Positions 42,889 to 52,597 of a DNA stretch of 64,000 nt are shown here, piece by piece. This stretch comes from an uncultured Blautia sp. (GTDB taxonomy: Bacteria; Bacillota; Clostridia; Lachnospirales; Lachnospiraceae): the NCBI GenBank assembly GCA_900551075.1, contig URVB01000008.1, forward strand, positions 1 to 64,000, given 5' to 3'. The stretch's first letter is position 1. Each line of letters starts with the position of its first letter. The notes below the pieces were generated by a model. The model did no database searches and was not told the origin of the DNA. It was given only the letters and a program-made list of their open reading frames with translations. A program made the position numbers and the translations under genes.

Positions 42889-45291
42889 ATGAAGGATTAT
42901 AAAGATACAGCTTTATCTCCAAAAGAAAGAGCGCAGGCTCTTCTGGCGGATATGAGCCTGGATGAAAAAATGGCACAGGTAAACTGCCTTTTTCCATGGT
43001 ATGGAACTGAGGAAAGGGAACGTGAGTATTGTAAGTATGGAATCGGACAGGTTTCTACTCTGATCGTCCGAGAAATTGAGTCACTGGAAGAGGCGGCAAA
43101 GTGGCAGAGAGACCGGCAGGAAATGATTATGAAGAACAGTCCTCATCAGATTCCGGCAGTGTTCCACATGGAAGGACTTTGCGGAGCATTTATACAGGAG
43201 GCGGTCAGTTTCCCGTCCGGAATTGCCAGAGGAGCATCCTTTGACCCGGAACTGGAGCAGAAGGTGGGAGAAGTGGTAAGCCGTCAGGAACTTGCCTGCG
43301 GAATCACTCAGGTACTGGCTCCGGTGCTGGATATTTCCAGAGATTCCCGTATGGGACGTCAGGGAGAGACTTACGGAGAAGATCCGGCTCTTGCCGCTGC
43401 AATGGGAACTGCCTATGTAAGAGGAATCCAGGAGAATGAAACCGCAGGCAGACATGCAGAATCGGAGGCAAAGCATTTCCTTGGTTTTCATGCATCCATG
43501 GCGGGGATACACGGCGCAGCCGTTGAAATGGGCGAACGGCAGTTAAAAGAGGTGTATGGGAAACCGTTCCAGGCGGCCATTACAGATGCAGGTTTGCGAA
43601 GCATTATGCCGTGTTATTGCAGCGTAAACGGAGAACCGATTTCTTCTTCGAAAAAATTTCTTACAACATGGCTGAGAGAAGACATGGGATTTGACGGGGT
43701 TGCTGCTGCAGACTATGGTGCCGTCAGTAATGTATATCATGCGCAGGGTGTGACAGAGAACGAAGCAGAAGCAGGTCTGATGTGCATGGAAGCAGGCATG
43801 GATGTGGAACAGCAAATCAGAGTCTGTTACAATGATGGCTTGAAAGAAATGTTCGCTTCCGGAGAAGCGGATATAAAGATTCTCGACCGGGCAGTCCTCC
43901 GGGTGTTGGAAGCAAAATTCAGAATGGGATTATTTGAGCATCCATATGCCTTGCAGGGCGAGGAGCTAAGAGAAATTTTTAACCGTGAAAAAGATAAGGA
44001 AATCAGTCTCCAGTCTGCATTAGAATCTATGGTTCTTTTGAAAAACAATGGCGTACTGCCATTGAAGCAGGGGTTAAAAAAGATTGCGGTTATAGGGGCT
44101 CAGGCAAAAAATGCAAGGATTTTCTTTGGAGGATATACGCATCTTAGTATGGAAGAGGCGGTTCATGCAGCGGCAAATTCAATTGCCGGTTTGGAGTCCG
44201 GGTCTGTAGACGGAAAAGAAATGCTTACCGTTCCCGGAACCCAGATCCAGAGTGATGAAACGGAAGAATTCGATGCGATCCTGCACTTGCAGAAGCCGGA
44301 TTGCAAGAGCCTTCTGGAACAGCTCAAAGAGGATCTGCCGGAAACTGAGATAACATATTCTTACGGTTACAGTATCGCAGGAAATGATCTTTCTCATATA
44401 GAGGAAGCATTAGAGGCTTGCAATGGTTCAGATTTGATTTTGATGACACTGGGCGGAAAACATGGTTCCTGTTCCGTGGCATCCATGGGAGAAGGGGTTG
44501 ACGCAACAGATATTAATCTTCCGGTCTGTCAGGAAGTTTTTATTGAGCGGGCCGCAGAACTGGGAATTCCGATGGTGGGTGTACATTTTAACGGCAGACC
44601 GATTTCTTCCGATGTGGCAGATGAGTATCTGGATGCGGTTCTGGAAGCATGGAATCCGTCTGAGATGGGAGCGCCGGCAATATCGGCAGTTCTTCGGGGA
44701 GCATTTAATCCTTCCGGGAAAATGCCGGTCACAACGGCGAGAAATGCCGGACAGATTCCGATTTTTTATAATCACAGCATGGGCTCCAGCTGGCATCAGG
44801 GCGGAAGCATCGGCTTTGCAGATTATGTAGATATGTCTCATAAGCCGAGATACTGCTTTGGACATGGATTATCCTATACCACATTTGAATACAGCAATCT
44901 GGTGATAAACCAGAAAGAGTATCATCCGGGGGAAGAGATTCAGATCAGCGTGGATATTACGAATACAGGTTCTTGTGAAGGAACAGAAGTCGTCCAGCTC
45001 TATTTCCATGATCAGACGGCAAGCTGCAGCCGTCCGGTGAAAGAGCTGGCCGGATTTGCAAGGGTGAACCTTAAACCTGGGGAAACCAGAACAATTCGAT
45101 TTACGATGCAGCAGTCCCAGCTTGCATTTTTGGATCGTGACATGAAGTGGAAGATTGAAAAAGGAAAGTTTGAGATTATGCTCGGCAGCTCTTCGGAAGA
45201 TATCCGTTTGACGGATACTCTTTCTGTTCAGGCAAACCAGTGGACAGAAGAGAAAACAAGAGGTTTTTATGCATCATATAAAATTCAATAA
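42889..45291 (+). CDS. GH3 beta-glycosidase, classical domain order
   Basis: An 800-residue enzyme with the TIM barrel first (about 15-330; GRQGETYGEDPALAA, KHFLGFHASMAG, nucleophile D275 in GVAAADYG), then the alpha/beta sandwich (about 370-620), then the fibronectin-like domain (GTEVVQLYFHD). This pattern fits beta-glucosidases and beta-xylosidases of the BxlB type. ATG 42889 is chosen because AAGGAGAAGAAA lies before it; earlier in-frame starts lack a site. No signal peptide. It lies 45 bases after the DUF5060 gene and 30 before GH78, consistent with one operon. Confidence 0.92.
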   Translation: MKDYKDTALSPKERAQALLADMSLDEKMAQVNCLFPWYGTEEREREYCKYGIGQVSTLIVREIESLEEAAKWQRDRQEMIMKNSPHQIPAVFHMEGLCGAFIQEAVSFPSGIARGASFDPELEQKVGEVVSRQELACGITQVLAPVLDISRDSRMGRQGETYGEDPALAAAMGTAYVRGIQENETAGRHAESEAKHFLGFHASMAGIHGAAVEMGERQLKEVYGKPFQAAITDAGLRSIMPCYCSVNGEPISSSKKFLTTWLREDMGFDGVAAADYGAVSNVYHAQGVTENEAEAGLMCMEAGMDVEQQIRVCYNDGLKEMFASGEADIKILDRAVLRVLEAKFRMGLFEHPYALQGEELREIFNREKDKEISLQSALESMVLLKNNGVLPLKQGLKKIAVIGAQAKNARIFFGGYTHLSMEEAVHAAANSIAGLESGSVDGKEMLTVPGTQIQSDETEEFDAILHLQKPDCKSLLEQLKEDLPETEITYSYGYSIAGNDLSHIEEALEACNGSDLILMTLGGKHGSCSVASMGEGVDATDINLPVCQEVFIERAAELGIPMVGVHFNGRPISSDVADEYLDAVLEAWNPSEMGAPAISAVLRGAFNPSGKMPVTTARNAGQIPIFYNHSMGSSWHQGGSIGFADYVDMSHKPRYCFGHGLSYTTFEYSNLVINQKEYHPGEEIQISVDITNTGSCEGTEVVQLYFHDQTASCSRPVKELAGFARVNLKPGETRTIRFTMQQSQLAFLDRDMKWKIEKGKFEIMLGSSSEDIRLTDTLSVQANQWTEEKTRGFYASYKIQ

Positions 45292-45321
45292 TCAGTTCAG
45301 TCACGAATGGAGGAACAAGAG

Positions 45322-47472
45322 ATGGTATTTGAAGGAAAATGGATTCAGGCATCAACAAGTACCGGAGATGTATGTCCGGTATTTCGAAAAGACTGGTTCG
45401 TTACAGACTCGGTGAGAAAAGCGGAATTGATCATAACGGCGCTGGGTGTTTATGAGGCTGTTTTAAACGGGAGCAGAGTCAGTGAAGATGTGCTCATGCC
45501 TGGGTGGACGGTCTATGAGAAACGTCTGCAATACCAGACGTATGATATTACAGAGTTATTGGAAACGGAAAACAGTCTGACGGTCACGGTTGGCAAGGGG
45601 TGGTTTTCATCTCCCATGCCGGGATGGCTGGAATCTGAGGATAAAGAACGCAGGAAAAACAGACCGCGGGGGATTCTCGCAGAAATCCATCTTTATATGG
45701 AAGATGGCAGTGAAGAAATCATTTCAACGGATTCTTCATGGAAGTGGGGAGAAAGCGGTGTCAGGTTCAGTGAAATCTATGACGGCGAACATTGTGACGG
45801 CAGTTTTGTAACAGAACAGTGGGAACAGGCGGAGGAGTTTGACTGGGCATATGACATTTTGATTCCGCAGGAAGGGGAACCAATCCGGGAGATGGAGCGC
45901 ATTGCTGCAAAAGAAATTTTTTATACCCCGTCAGGCGAAACGGTTGTTGATTTTGGCCAGGAAGTAACCGGATATGTGGAGATATCTCTGGAGGCAAAAG
46001 AGGGGGATCAGGTTCGGATACTGCATGGAGAAGTTCTCGATAAAAACGGAAATTTTTACAATGAAAATTATCGAAGCGCAAAGGCAGAACTGCTTTATAT
46101 CTGCAAAAACGGCGAACAGACGTGGCATCCGTCGCTTACATTCTTTGGATTTCGCTACATTAAGCTGGCAGAATTTCCGGCAGAACCGGAACCAGGGCAA
46201 TTTACGGCAATCGTTGTGCATTCTGATATCCGGAAAACAGGCAGCTTAAAATGTTCCAATCCAAAGATCAACCAATTGTTCTCCAATATATTCTGGGGGC
46301 AGAAAGGAAACTTCCTGGACGTTCCCACGGACTGTCCGCAGAGAGACGAGCGTCTTGGATGGACCGGGGATGCACAGGTATTTGTAAAAGCGGCAAGCTA
46401 TAACTATGATGTAGAACGATTTTTCAGAAAATGGCTGCATGATGTAGCTGCCGATCAGAGATTGGACGGAGCAGTCGGACAAGTGATTCCAGATTATCTT
46501 CCGGCTGGGCTGCCGAGCGCTGCATGGGGAGACGCGGCAGTCATCTGTCCGTGGCAGATTTATCTGACATATGGAAATAAAGAAGTTCTGGCAGATCAGT
46601 TTGACAGTATGAAAAAATGGGTGGATTATATTACCGCATCAACGAAAACACCATATTTATGGACAGGAGGGATGCATTTCGGGGACTGGCTTGGACTGGA
46701 TGCGCCGTCGGGAAGCTATAAAGGATCTTCAGACGAGGATTTTATTGCGACGGCATTTTATGCCTATTCGACCAGTATTGTAGTGAAAGCCGGAAAAGTT
46801 CTTGATGAAGATGTTGTAGAATATGAAGAACTGTATGAAAATATCGTGAAAGCGTTCCGCCTGGCATACCCGGAATACAGAACGCAGACAGAACACATTC
46901 TGGCAATTCAGTTTCGTCTGGCGGAAGATTTGCGGAAAACAGCGGATGAACTGGCAGAGATGATTCAGGAAGACGGCTGCCAGATTCGAACCGGATTTGT
47001 CGGTACGCCATATATTCTGCATGTTCTGAGTGAATATGGCCACAATGACCTTGCGTATTCCCTGTTTTTGAGAGAGGAATATCCGTCATGGCTGTTCTCT
47101 GTCAATCAAGGGGCTACAACCATTTGGGAGCATTGGGACGGAATTATGGAGAACGGCGATTTCTGGAGCACGGATATGAACTCTTTTAACCATTATGCGT
47201 ATGGTTCTGTTGCGGACTGGGTATACGAAAAGGCAACAGGAATACGGCTATTAGAAGAGAATGCAGGATTTTCCAAGGTGAAGATTCAGCCCATGCCGGA
47301 TGAGCGGCTGGAATGGATGGAAGCTTCGATTGAAACGAGACATGGGAAAATCAGTTCCAAGTGGAAATATATTGACGGAAAGGTCTGTTATGAAATCGCA
47401 GTTCCTGTGGAAGCAGAGATTGTGATTGGGGACAAGAAGATGATCGTCCAGCCGGGGGAATATTTGTTGTAA
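45322..47472 (+). CDS. alpha-L-rhamnosidase, GH78
   Basis: A 716-residue enzyme. N-terminal beta domains (FRKDWFV, LNGSRVSEDVLMPGW) precede the (alpha/alpha)6 barrel with the GH78 signature DCPQRDERLGWTGDAQ (from D337), HFGDWLGLD and GATTIWEHWDG. It is shorter than the paralog at 15652 because it lacks part of the N-terminal region. TGGAGGAACAAGAG precedes ATG 45322; the ATG at 45307 has no site. It is cytoplasmic by lack of a signal. It removes rhamnose from imported substrates alongside GH3 and GH2. Confidence 0.92.
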   Translation: MVFEGKWIQASTSTGDVCPVFRKDWFVTDSVRKAELIITALGVYEAVLNGSRVSEDVLMPGWTVYEKRLQYQTYDITELLETENSLTVTVGKGWFSSPMPGWLESEDKERRKNRPRGILAEIHLYMEDGSEEIISTDSSWKWGESGVRFSEIYDGEHCDGSFVTEQWEQAEEFDWAYDILIPQEGEPIREMERIAAKEIFYTPSGETVVDFGQEVTGYVEISLEAKEGDQVRILHGEVLDKNGNFYNENYRSAKAELLYICKNGEQTWHPSLTFFGFRYIKLAEFPAEPEPGQFTAIVVHSDIRKTGSLKCSNPKINQLFSNIFWGQKGNFLDVPTDCPQRDERLGWTGDAQVFVKAASYNYDVERFFRKWLHDVAADQRLDGAVGQVIPDYLPAGLPSAAWGDAAVICPWQIYLTYGNKEVLADQFDSMKKWVDYITASTKTPYLWTGGMHFGDWLGLDAPSGSYKGSSDEDFIATAFYAYSTSIVVKAGKVLDEDVVEYEELYENIVKAFRLAYPEYRTQTEHILAIQFRLAEDLRKTADELAEMIQEDGCQIRTGFVGTPYILHVLSEYGHNDLAYSLFLREEYPSWLFSVNQGATTIWEHWDGIMENGDFWSTDMNSFNHYAYGSVADWVYEKATGIRLLEENAGFSKVKIQPMPDERLEWMEASIETRHGKISSKWKYIDGKVCYEIAVPVEAEIVIGDKKMIVQPGEYLL

Positions 47473-47484
47473 TGTAACAGATGG

Positions 47485-47574
47485 ATGTTTAAATATTACA
47501 AACTGGATGACGATCTGCCTCAAATTCGGAAAGAGCTGGAGCAACGTCGGACTGCTGCAAAAGAAATATTATGA
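47485..47574 (+). pseudogene. C-terminal remnant of a GPH symporter
   Basis: Thirty codons read MFKYYKLDDDLPQIRKELEQ and on to a TGA. This matches the end of GPH transporters (compare LKFYKLDKLMPQIKAEIEER in the gene at 36000). It sits between GH78 and GH2, so a third symporter was probably deleted here. Confidence 0.65.
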
Positions 47575-47608
47575 TACAGATATAAGAAATTAAGGAGGAA
47601 ACAGGAAT

Positions 47609-50071
47609 ATGAAGAAACAGAAATTCAATCATAACTGGGTATTTACACTTGGGAGCGGGAGTACATTGGATGCGTTAGCCGGTGCAAAAAACGCAGCAAT
47701 ACAGGTAACTCTGCCACATGATGCTTCCATAGGAAGAGAGCGAAATCCAGAAGAACCAAACGGAAGCGGAAATGGATACTTCCGTGAAGAGAGTTATGTG
47801 TATACAAAGACATTTTCTATGAACGCCGATGATAAAGAGAAGAATGTATATCTGGAATTTGAAGGGGTATACCAGAATGCTTTCGTATATGTAAACAATT
47901 CTTTTGCAGGGAAATGTCCATATGGGTATAGCAATTTTTATGTTGATATTACAAAATATCTGAACTACAATGAACCGAATGAATTAAAAGTAGTTGTAAA
48001 GAATGGTGTTCCGAGTGGACGTTGGTATACAGGTGGGGGAATATACCGGGATGTAAATATTATGACAGCCGATCGTCTTCATCTCGCTCCGGATAGTGTG
48101 CATCTTGCAGCAATTGAAATTGAAGATGAACAGGCAATTATTCGTGCGAAGTCGACGATTACTTATACCGGAACCGGAATCCGAGAGATCAGACTTTGTA
48201 CTGAGCTTATGGATGCAGAAGGTAATATTGTTGCCGCAGATGAAATGCCAATGACGATTGAGGAACACTCAGAACAGGAATATCAGCAAAAAATGTATGT
48301 ACAGAATCCAAATCTTTGGGATGCTGAGAATCCGTATCTATATACTTACCGCACGTACATCAAAGAAGATGATTCGGTCATTGATGATGAAACCGGAACC
48401 TTCGGTATTCGCAAACTTCAACTGGATACCAAACATGGATTAAGAGTAAATGGACATGTCGTGAAACTTCGTGGAGGATGTATTCATCATGACAACGGAA
48501 TTATTGGAACAGCAGAATTTACACATTCTGCGGAGCAGCGGGTAAAGAAACTCAAAGAAACAGGATTCAATGCCATCCGCAGTTCTCATTATCCGATGAG
48601 TCGGAAGCTTCTGGAAGCATGCGACAAATACGGTATGTATGTCATGGATGAATTTTCCGATGTATGGGTAAGCACTAAGGTGGAATTTGATTATGGTACA
48701 CAGATGGCAGAATGGTGGGAACATGATATTGAAAATCTTGTAAAAAAAGATTATAACCATCCGTGCGTGATTATGTACTCCATCGGAAATGAAATCCCGG
48801 AGGCCGGAAACAAATTTGATGTACAGTGGGGAAAAAAGCTTACAGATAAATTACGTTCTCTGGATGATACCAGATACACGACAAACAGCCTGAATCTCCT
48901 GCTTGCTGTTATGAACGATCTTCCCAAATTAATGGCACAGAATACAGTTGCACAAGTGGCACCGAACGCTGAAACAGATCAGCCTCAGGAAATTAACAGC
49001 ATGATGAACAATCTGGGTGGAATGATGGCGCAGTTATTGTCATGTGATTTTGCGGCTGAAAAAGTGAAAGAGGCATGTGCTCAGGTAGACATTACCGGTT
49101 ACAATTATGCTGCAGACCGCTATGAGATTGACGGAAAACTGTTTCCCAACCGGATACTTGTAGGATCTGAAACCAATCCGCCGGATTTAGACAAAAACTG
49201 GGAGTTAGTTGAAAAATTACCATATGTAATCGGGGATTTCGACTGGACAGCCTGGGATTATATTGGCGAGACAGGTATTGGAAAAATTAATTACACAGAT
49301 CAGCAGGGCATGGGATTTTACGCACCATATCCCTGCAAAATTGCCTACTGTGGGGATATCAACATTCTCGGAATCCGCAGACCTGTTTCTTACTGGAGAG
49401 AACTTATCTGGGGATTAAGAAAAGCGCCATACATTGCCGTACAGCTCCCGCAGCATTATGGAGAATCGCAGAACATGACTCAGTGGAGCATGACCGATGC
49501 AGTCCGCAACTGGAACTGGAACGGTTATGAAGGAAAGCCTATAAAAGTGGAGGTATATGCTGCAGCAGATGAAGTGGAACTCCTGATCAATGGTCAGAGT
49601 ATGGAACGAAAGAAAGCTGGAGAAACAAAGAAATATATAACAATTTTCGATACAATATATTACGCTGGAAAAGTGGAAGTAATTACATACAGCGAAGGAA
49701 AAGAATGTGGCCGTGATGAAATTCTGACGGCTTCTGACGATGTGATGATCTCTGCCAAAGCAGACCGCACACAGATTCCTGCTGATGGCAGTGACATAGC
49801 ATATATAGACATTTGCATGCAGGACGTTGCCGGAATTCTGAATCCAAATGCAGAAAAAGCGGTATCCATAAGTATTGACGGTCCTGGAGAAATCATGGGA
49901 TATGGAAGTGCCGATCCGGAATCGGAAGAAAATTATTTCGATACCGTTGCAAAAGCATACGAAGGCAGACTTCGTGCTGCAGTTCGTGGAACCGGTGAAA
50001 CAGGAAACATCGTTGTTACATTTTCGGCTGATGGATTAGAAAAAACAAAAGTCCAGATTGAAACAGCATAA
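47609..50071 (+). CDS. GH2 beta-galactosidase-type enzyme
   Basis: An 820-residue retaining glycosidase of GH2. Order: jelly-roll (FNHNWVF, VTLPHDASIGRER), immunoglobulin-like, TIM barrel, then a DUF4982-like beta domain (about 600-690) and a further beta domain. Catalytic residues are E395 in YSIGNEIPEAG and E521 in LVGSETNPPD. An insertion of about 60 residues (Met/Asn/Gln-rich, about 435-490) lies in the barrel. There is no N-x-K-G motif, unlike the GH2 at 25395, so beta-galactosidase is more likely. AAGGAGGAAACAGGAAT precedes the ATG. Confidence 0.9.
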   Translation: MKKQKFNHNWVFTLGSGSTLDALAGAKNAAIQVTLPHDASIGRERNPEEPNGSGNGYFREESYVYTKTFSMNADDKEKNVYLEFEGVYQNAFVYVNNSFAGKCPYGYSNFYVDITKYLNYNEPNELKVVVKNGVPSGRWYTGGGIYRDVNIMTADRLHLAPDSVHLAAIEIEDEQAIIRAKSTITYTGTGIREIRLCTELMDAEGNIVAADEMPMTIEEHSEQEYQQKMYVQNPNLWDAENPYLYTYRTYIKEDDSVIDDETGTFGIRKLQLDTKHGLRVNGHVVKLRGGCIHHDNGIIGTAEFTHSAEQRVKKLKETGFNAIRSSHYPMSRKLLEACDKYGMYVMDEFSDVWVSTKVEFDYGTQMAEWWEHDIENLVKKDYNHPCVIMYSIGNEIPEAGNKFDVQWGKKLTDKLRSLDDTRYTTNSLNLLLAVMNDLPKLMAQNTVAQVAPNAETDQPQEINSMMNNLGGMMAQLLSCDFAAEKVKEACAQVDITGYNYAADRYEIDGKLFPNRILVGSETNPPDLDKNWELVEKLPYVIGDFDWTAWDYIGETGIGKINYTDQQGMGFYAPYPCKIAYCGDINILGIRRPVSYWRELIWGLRKAPYIAVQLPQHYGESQNMTQWSMTDAVRNWNWNGYEGKPIKVEVYAAADEVELLINGQSMERKKAGETKKYITIFDTIYYAGKVEVITYSEGKECGRDEILTASDDVMISAKADRTQIPADGSDIAYIDICMQDVAGILNPNAEKAVSISIDGPGEIMGYGSADPESEENYFDTVAKAYEGRLRAAVRGTGETGNIVVTFSADGLEKTKVQIETA

Positions 50072-50234
50072 GTACAGCAATAATTTAAACTTATTCCATG
50101 ATGGAAGGAGGAACTGACCATATTCGCCGGCTCCTCCTTCAAAAATCTAGATATTTGGAAATTTTTCTCAACTGTTTTCCCGCTGATCTAATACTTCTTT
50201 TGGAACATGGAAAGCGAGACTTGAATGAGAGGAT

Positions 50235-50446
50235 CTACAGCAGTTCCAATTCTCCCAGCATATTTTGCGCAACATCCTCCGGCAGTCCGAGCATCGGAGC
50301 GAGAGCCTTGAACGTCATGCCGTAAGCGGCCTTTGCCTGTTCATTTTCTGCAAAGCCAGGCAGGTACTGGTCTACAATCGCTTCTCCAGGCCGCGGCTAG
50401 CTCCTGTGACGATTGCTACTTTTCTTTCTGCATTTTTGAAATCCAT
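50235..50446 (-). pseudogene. chimeric remnant: SDR start joined to another gene's tail
   Basis: From ATG at 50446 the frame gives MDFKNAERKVAIVTGASRGL, the cofactor-binding start of a short-chain dehydrogenase with its T-G-A-S-R-G-L motif. It then breaks; in a shifted frame the sequence reads AIVDQYLPGFAENEQAKAAY, MTFKALAPMLGLPEDV and LELL, stop at 50235-50237. The tail resembles the helical C-termini of glycosidases in this region. A deletion joined two unrelated genes. GGAGGATTTTATTT precedes the ATG. Confidence 0.65.
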
Positions 50447-50889
50447 AAATAAAATCCTCCTTTTGAGTTCGTGATAGAATTAGAAAAAAATGCATTTCTA
50501 TGAGATAATTGCAATAGGAAGCCTGAAATTCAAGGCATGAAAACCGTGATTTTGATTCTGGATTCGTGTAAAAAGTGACAAAACATGAATTTAGAAACGA
50601 AATCATGAAAGAAAGAATACAATCGTTTTTCAAAAGGTATTAAGGCGTAATCGGATTTTCTGCAGCTCCGCTGGCAATTGCATCGGTATTCTGGGGATGT
50701 ATCTGTCGAAAACATATTTGGAGACAAAAGAACGGCCAATCTATATTTGCAAAGAGACAAATATTGAGACAAAATAGCAAAAAATAAAACAAAATCATGA
50801 ATTAATTATCACACGATAAAAGGAATCCTTTTATAATTGTGGTAGATATAAAGAGTTTGAAAAAGTGTAAAAAACAGTAGGAGGCAATT
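50447..50889. other. intergenic region upstream of the sugar isomerase
   Basis: No supportable gene on either strand. It holds the AT-rich promoter area of the isomerase: a 7-bp perfect inverted repeat AAAAGGA a TCCTTTT at 50818-50832 followed by TATAAT at 50833-50838. No good -35 box is visible. Confidence 0.45.
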
Positions 50890-50928
50890 ATGAAGAGTTT
50901 GACATATTTGGAGAAAGTGAGGAGATAA
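50890..50928 (+). CDS. possible 12-residue leader peptide
   Basis: ATG at 50890, preceded by TAGGAGGCAATT, reads MKSLTYLEKVRR and stops at TAA 50926-50928, two bases before the isomerase start. The isomerase ribosome site GAGGAG lies inside it, so translation of the leader would couple to or interfere with isomerase initiation. It could instead be the relic start of a lost gene. Confidence 0.35.
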   Translation: MKSLTYLEKVRR

Positions 50929-50930
50929 AA

Positions 50931-51809
50931 ATGGCAGTAAAAGCAATTCAGTTAATTCAGATTGGAACGGCAATGGGTTCAGAGGAGAAGGCGAGAGAAA
51001 CCATCCGCCTGATGAAAGAAGCCGGATATGACGGTATTGAACTGAATGGATTCATGATGAAGAAGATGCCGCCGATTGTTCGGGTTCTGACAACCCTTGC
51101 GGGGATGCCAATCGGGAAGACGGCGAAACTGGACTGGAAGAAGTTGATTGCAGATACCGGACTAAAGGTCGTCAGTATTCACGAGGACTTGGGGAGCATC
51201 CTGAGAAATCCGCAGGAAATCATTGAGGAAGCAAAGACATTTTCCACAAAGTATATCGTCATTACAGGAATGCACCGGTTTGATTATTCAGATAAGGCAG
51301 CAGTTTTGAAATTGGCAGGGAAGCTGAATCAGGCAGGGGAACTGCTGAAAAAGGGAGATATTTCTTTGCTATATCACAATCACAACTGTGAGTTCCGTAA
51401 GGTAGGGTCAGAAAAGACAGCATACGACTTGCTTTTAGAACAGACAGACCCGGAACTGGTGAATTTTGAGTTTGATTCTTATTGGGCGACGGAAGCTGGC
51501 GTGGATGTACCGGAACTGATGGAACGTGTGGGAATACGGATGAAGCTGTATCATATCAATGACCGGGGAACACGTATGAGAGGACCAGGAGGACAGATTT
51601 TAAAATCAGACAGCATGGAACTGGGATATGGCAATATGAATCTGACGAAATTAGTGGACATCGCACAGAAAAATGGAGTAGATGCTGTGATATTGGAAAG
51701 CCATAAAAACTGGGTGGAGAAGTCCCCGGTGAAGTCTTTCCAGCTTAGTGCGGCGTTTATGAATAAATATGTGGTACAATTAAAGGAAGGCAAAGCTTAT
51801 CCGAAATAA
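50931..51809 (+). CDS. sugar phosphate isomerase/epimerase family protein
   Basis: A 292-residue TIM barrel of the xylose-isomerase-like (AP endonuclease 2) superfamily. Visible motifs are GYDGIELNGF near the N-terminus, YHNHNCEF with metal-binding His/Glu, NFEFDSYWATEAG, and ILESHKNW near the C-terminus. GAGGAGATAAAA precedes the ATG. It closes the glycosidase region and may interconvert a released or oxidised sugar. The family covers many substrates, so none is assigned. Confidence 0.8.
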   Translation: MAVKAIQLIQIGTAMGSEEKARETIRLMKEAGYDGIELNGFMMKKMPPIVRVLTTLAGMPIGKTAKLDWKKLIADTGLKVVSIHEDLGSILRNPQEIIEEAKTFSTKYIVITGMHRFDYSDKAAVLKLAGKLNQAGELLKKGDISLLYHNHNCEFRKVGSEKTAYDLLLEQTDPELVNFEFDSYWATEAGVDVPELMERVGIRMKLYHINDRGTRMRGPGGQILKSDSMELGYGNMNLTKLVDIAQKNGVDAVILESHKNWVEKSPVKSFQLSAAFMNKYVVQLKEGKAYPK

Positions 51810-51994
51810 TGAATGACGAAAAAAGCCGATTCTGTATTTGGTAAAGGATTGAGACAAATGGGGATAGAGCAATATTTATCCAGAGGAGTTTGGTGGCTGC
51901 TTAAAATTGAAAGAAAGGTGTGGAGGAAATGGAAGGGTATGTTGTGAGAACATTGTGCTAAGATAAAAAAGAAAACATTTATTCATTAATCTAT

Positions 51995-52019
51995 AGCAAC
52001 AGAGAGTTGCTTGTTTTTT
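51995..52019 (+). terminator. Rho-independent terminator
   Basis: AGCAAC (51995-52000) pairs with GTTGCT (52006-52011) around AGAGA, then TG and six T. Its end overlaps the -35 of the next promoter (TTGTTT 52011-52016, 16-base spacer, TATGAT 52033-52038). Confidence 0.7.
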
Positions 52020-52058
52020 GAATTGATAATGGTATGATATATGTGAGGTGATGATTAT

Positions 52059-52514
52059 ATGGAAACAAAGAATATTATTTATGAACTCCGGACTAAAAAA
52101 GGATTATCACAAGATGAGCTTGCGGAGAAGGTTTATGTTACCCGTCAGGCTGTGTCTCGCTGGGAAACCGGTGAAACCGTGCCAAATACGGAAACATTGA
52201 AGCTGTTGTCAAAGTTATTTGACGTTTCTATCAATATGCTTTTGGGTTCTCCAAGGCAATTGATTTGCCAATGTTGTGGTATGCCGCTTGATGATTCTTC
52301 TGTCAGCAAAGAAATTGACGGTACATTTAATGAAGAATACTGTAAATGGTGCTATTCTGATGGTAAATTTGCATACACAAGTATTGAAAAATTAATTGAT
52401 TATCTCGCTGAACATATGCCAAATGAAGATTGGTCTTCGGAGCAAGTTCGTGCTTATTTTGAAGTACAGTTGCCGAAACTAAAACATTGGCAAACGCAAA
52501 AGGAAGAAATATGA
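52059..52514 (+). CDS. XRE family regulator with zinc-ribbon domain
   Basis: A 151-residue protein. Residues 1-60 are a Cro/CI-type helix-turn-helix (LRTKKGLSQDELAEKVYVTRQAVSRWE). Residues about 68-100 contain CQCCGMPL and CKWCYSDG, two Cys pairs of a zinc-ribbon-like module; the rest is helical (DYLAEHMPNEDW). GAGGTGATGATTAT precedes the ATG. It is followed by a GNAT-YoaP gene 83 bases on, and may sense a stress relevant to that enzyme. The family is widespread in Firmicutes but its ligand is not known to me. Confidence 0.85.
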   Translation: METKNIIYELRTKKGLSQDELAEKVYVTRQAVSRWETGETVPNTETLKLLSKLFDVSINMLLGSPRQLICQCCGMPLDDSSVSKEIDGTFNEEYCKWCYSDGKFAYTSIEKLIDYLAEHMPNEDWSSEQVRAYFEVQLPKLKHWQTQKEEI

Positions 52515-52597
52515 CACTTTTTTCTCAGAGACATTAAAGTCTATGCCGGAACACCCAGGATAGGAAAATCGGAAATTGCAGAGGAGGAAAGATATAG

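Noticed and set aside
50103..50142. GAAGGAGGA/TCCTCCTTC hairpin after the second GH2
   Set aside because: Perfect short arms but no T run on the sense strand; the purine-rich arm could pair by chance. Not called as a terminator.
51929..51961. Ten-codon frame behind GGAGGAA after the sugar isomerase
   Set aside because: Too short, no resemblance to anything, and followed by a terminator; no evidence that it is translated as a functional peptide.
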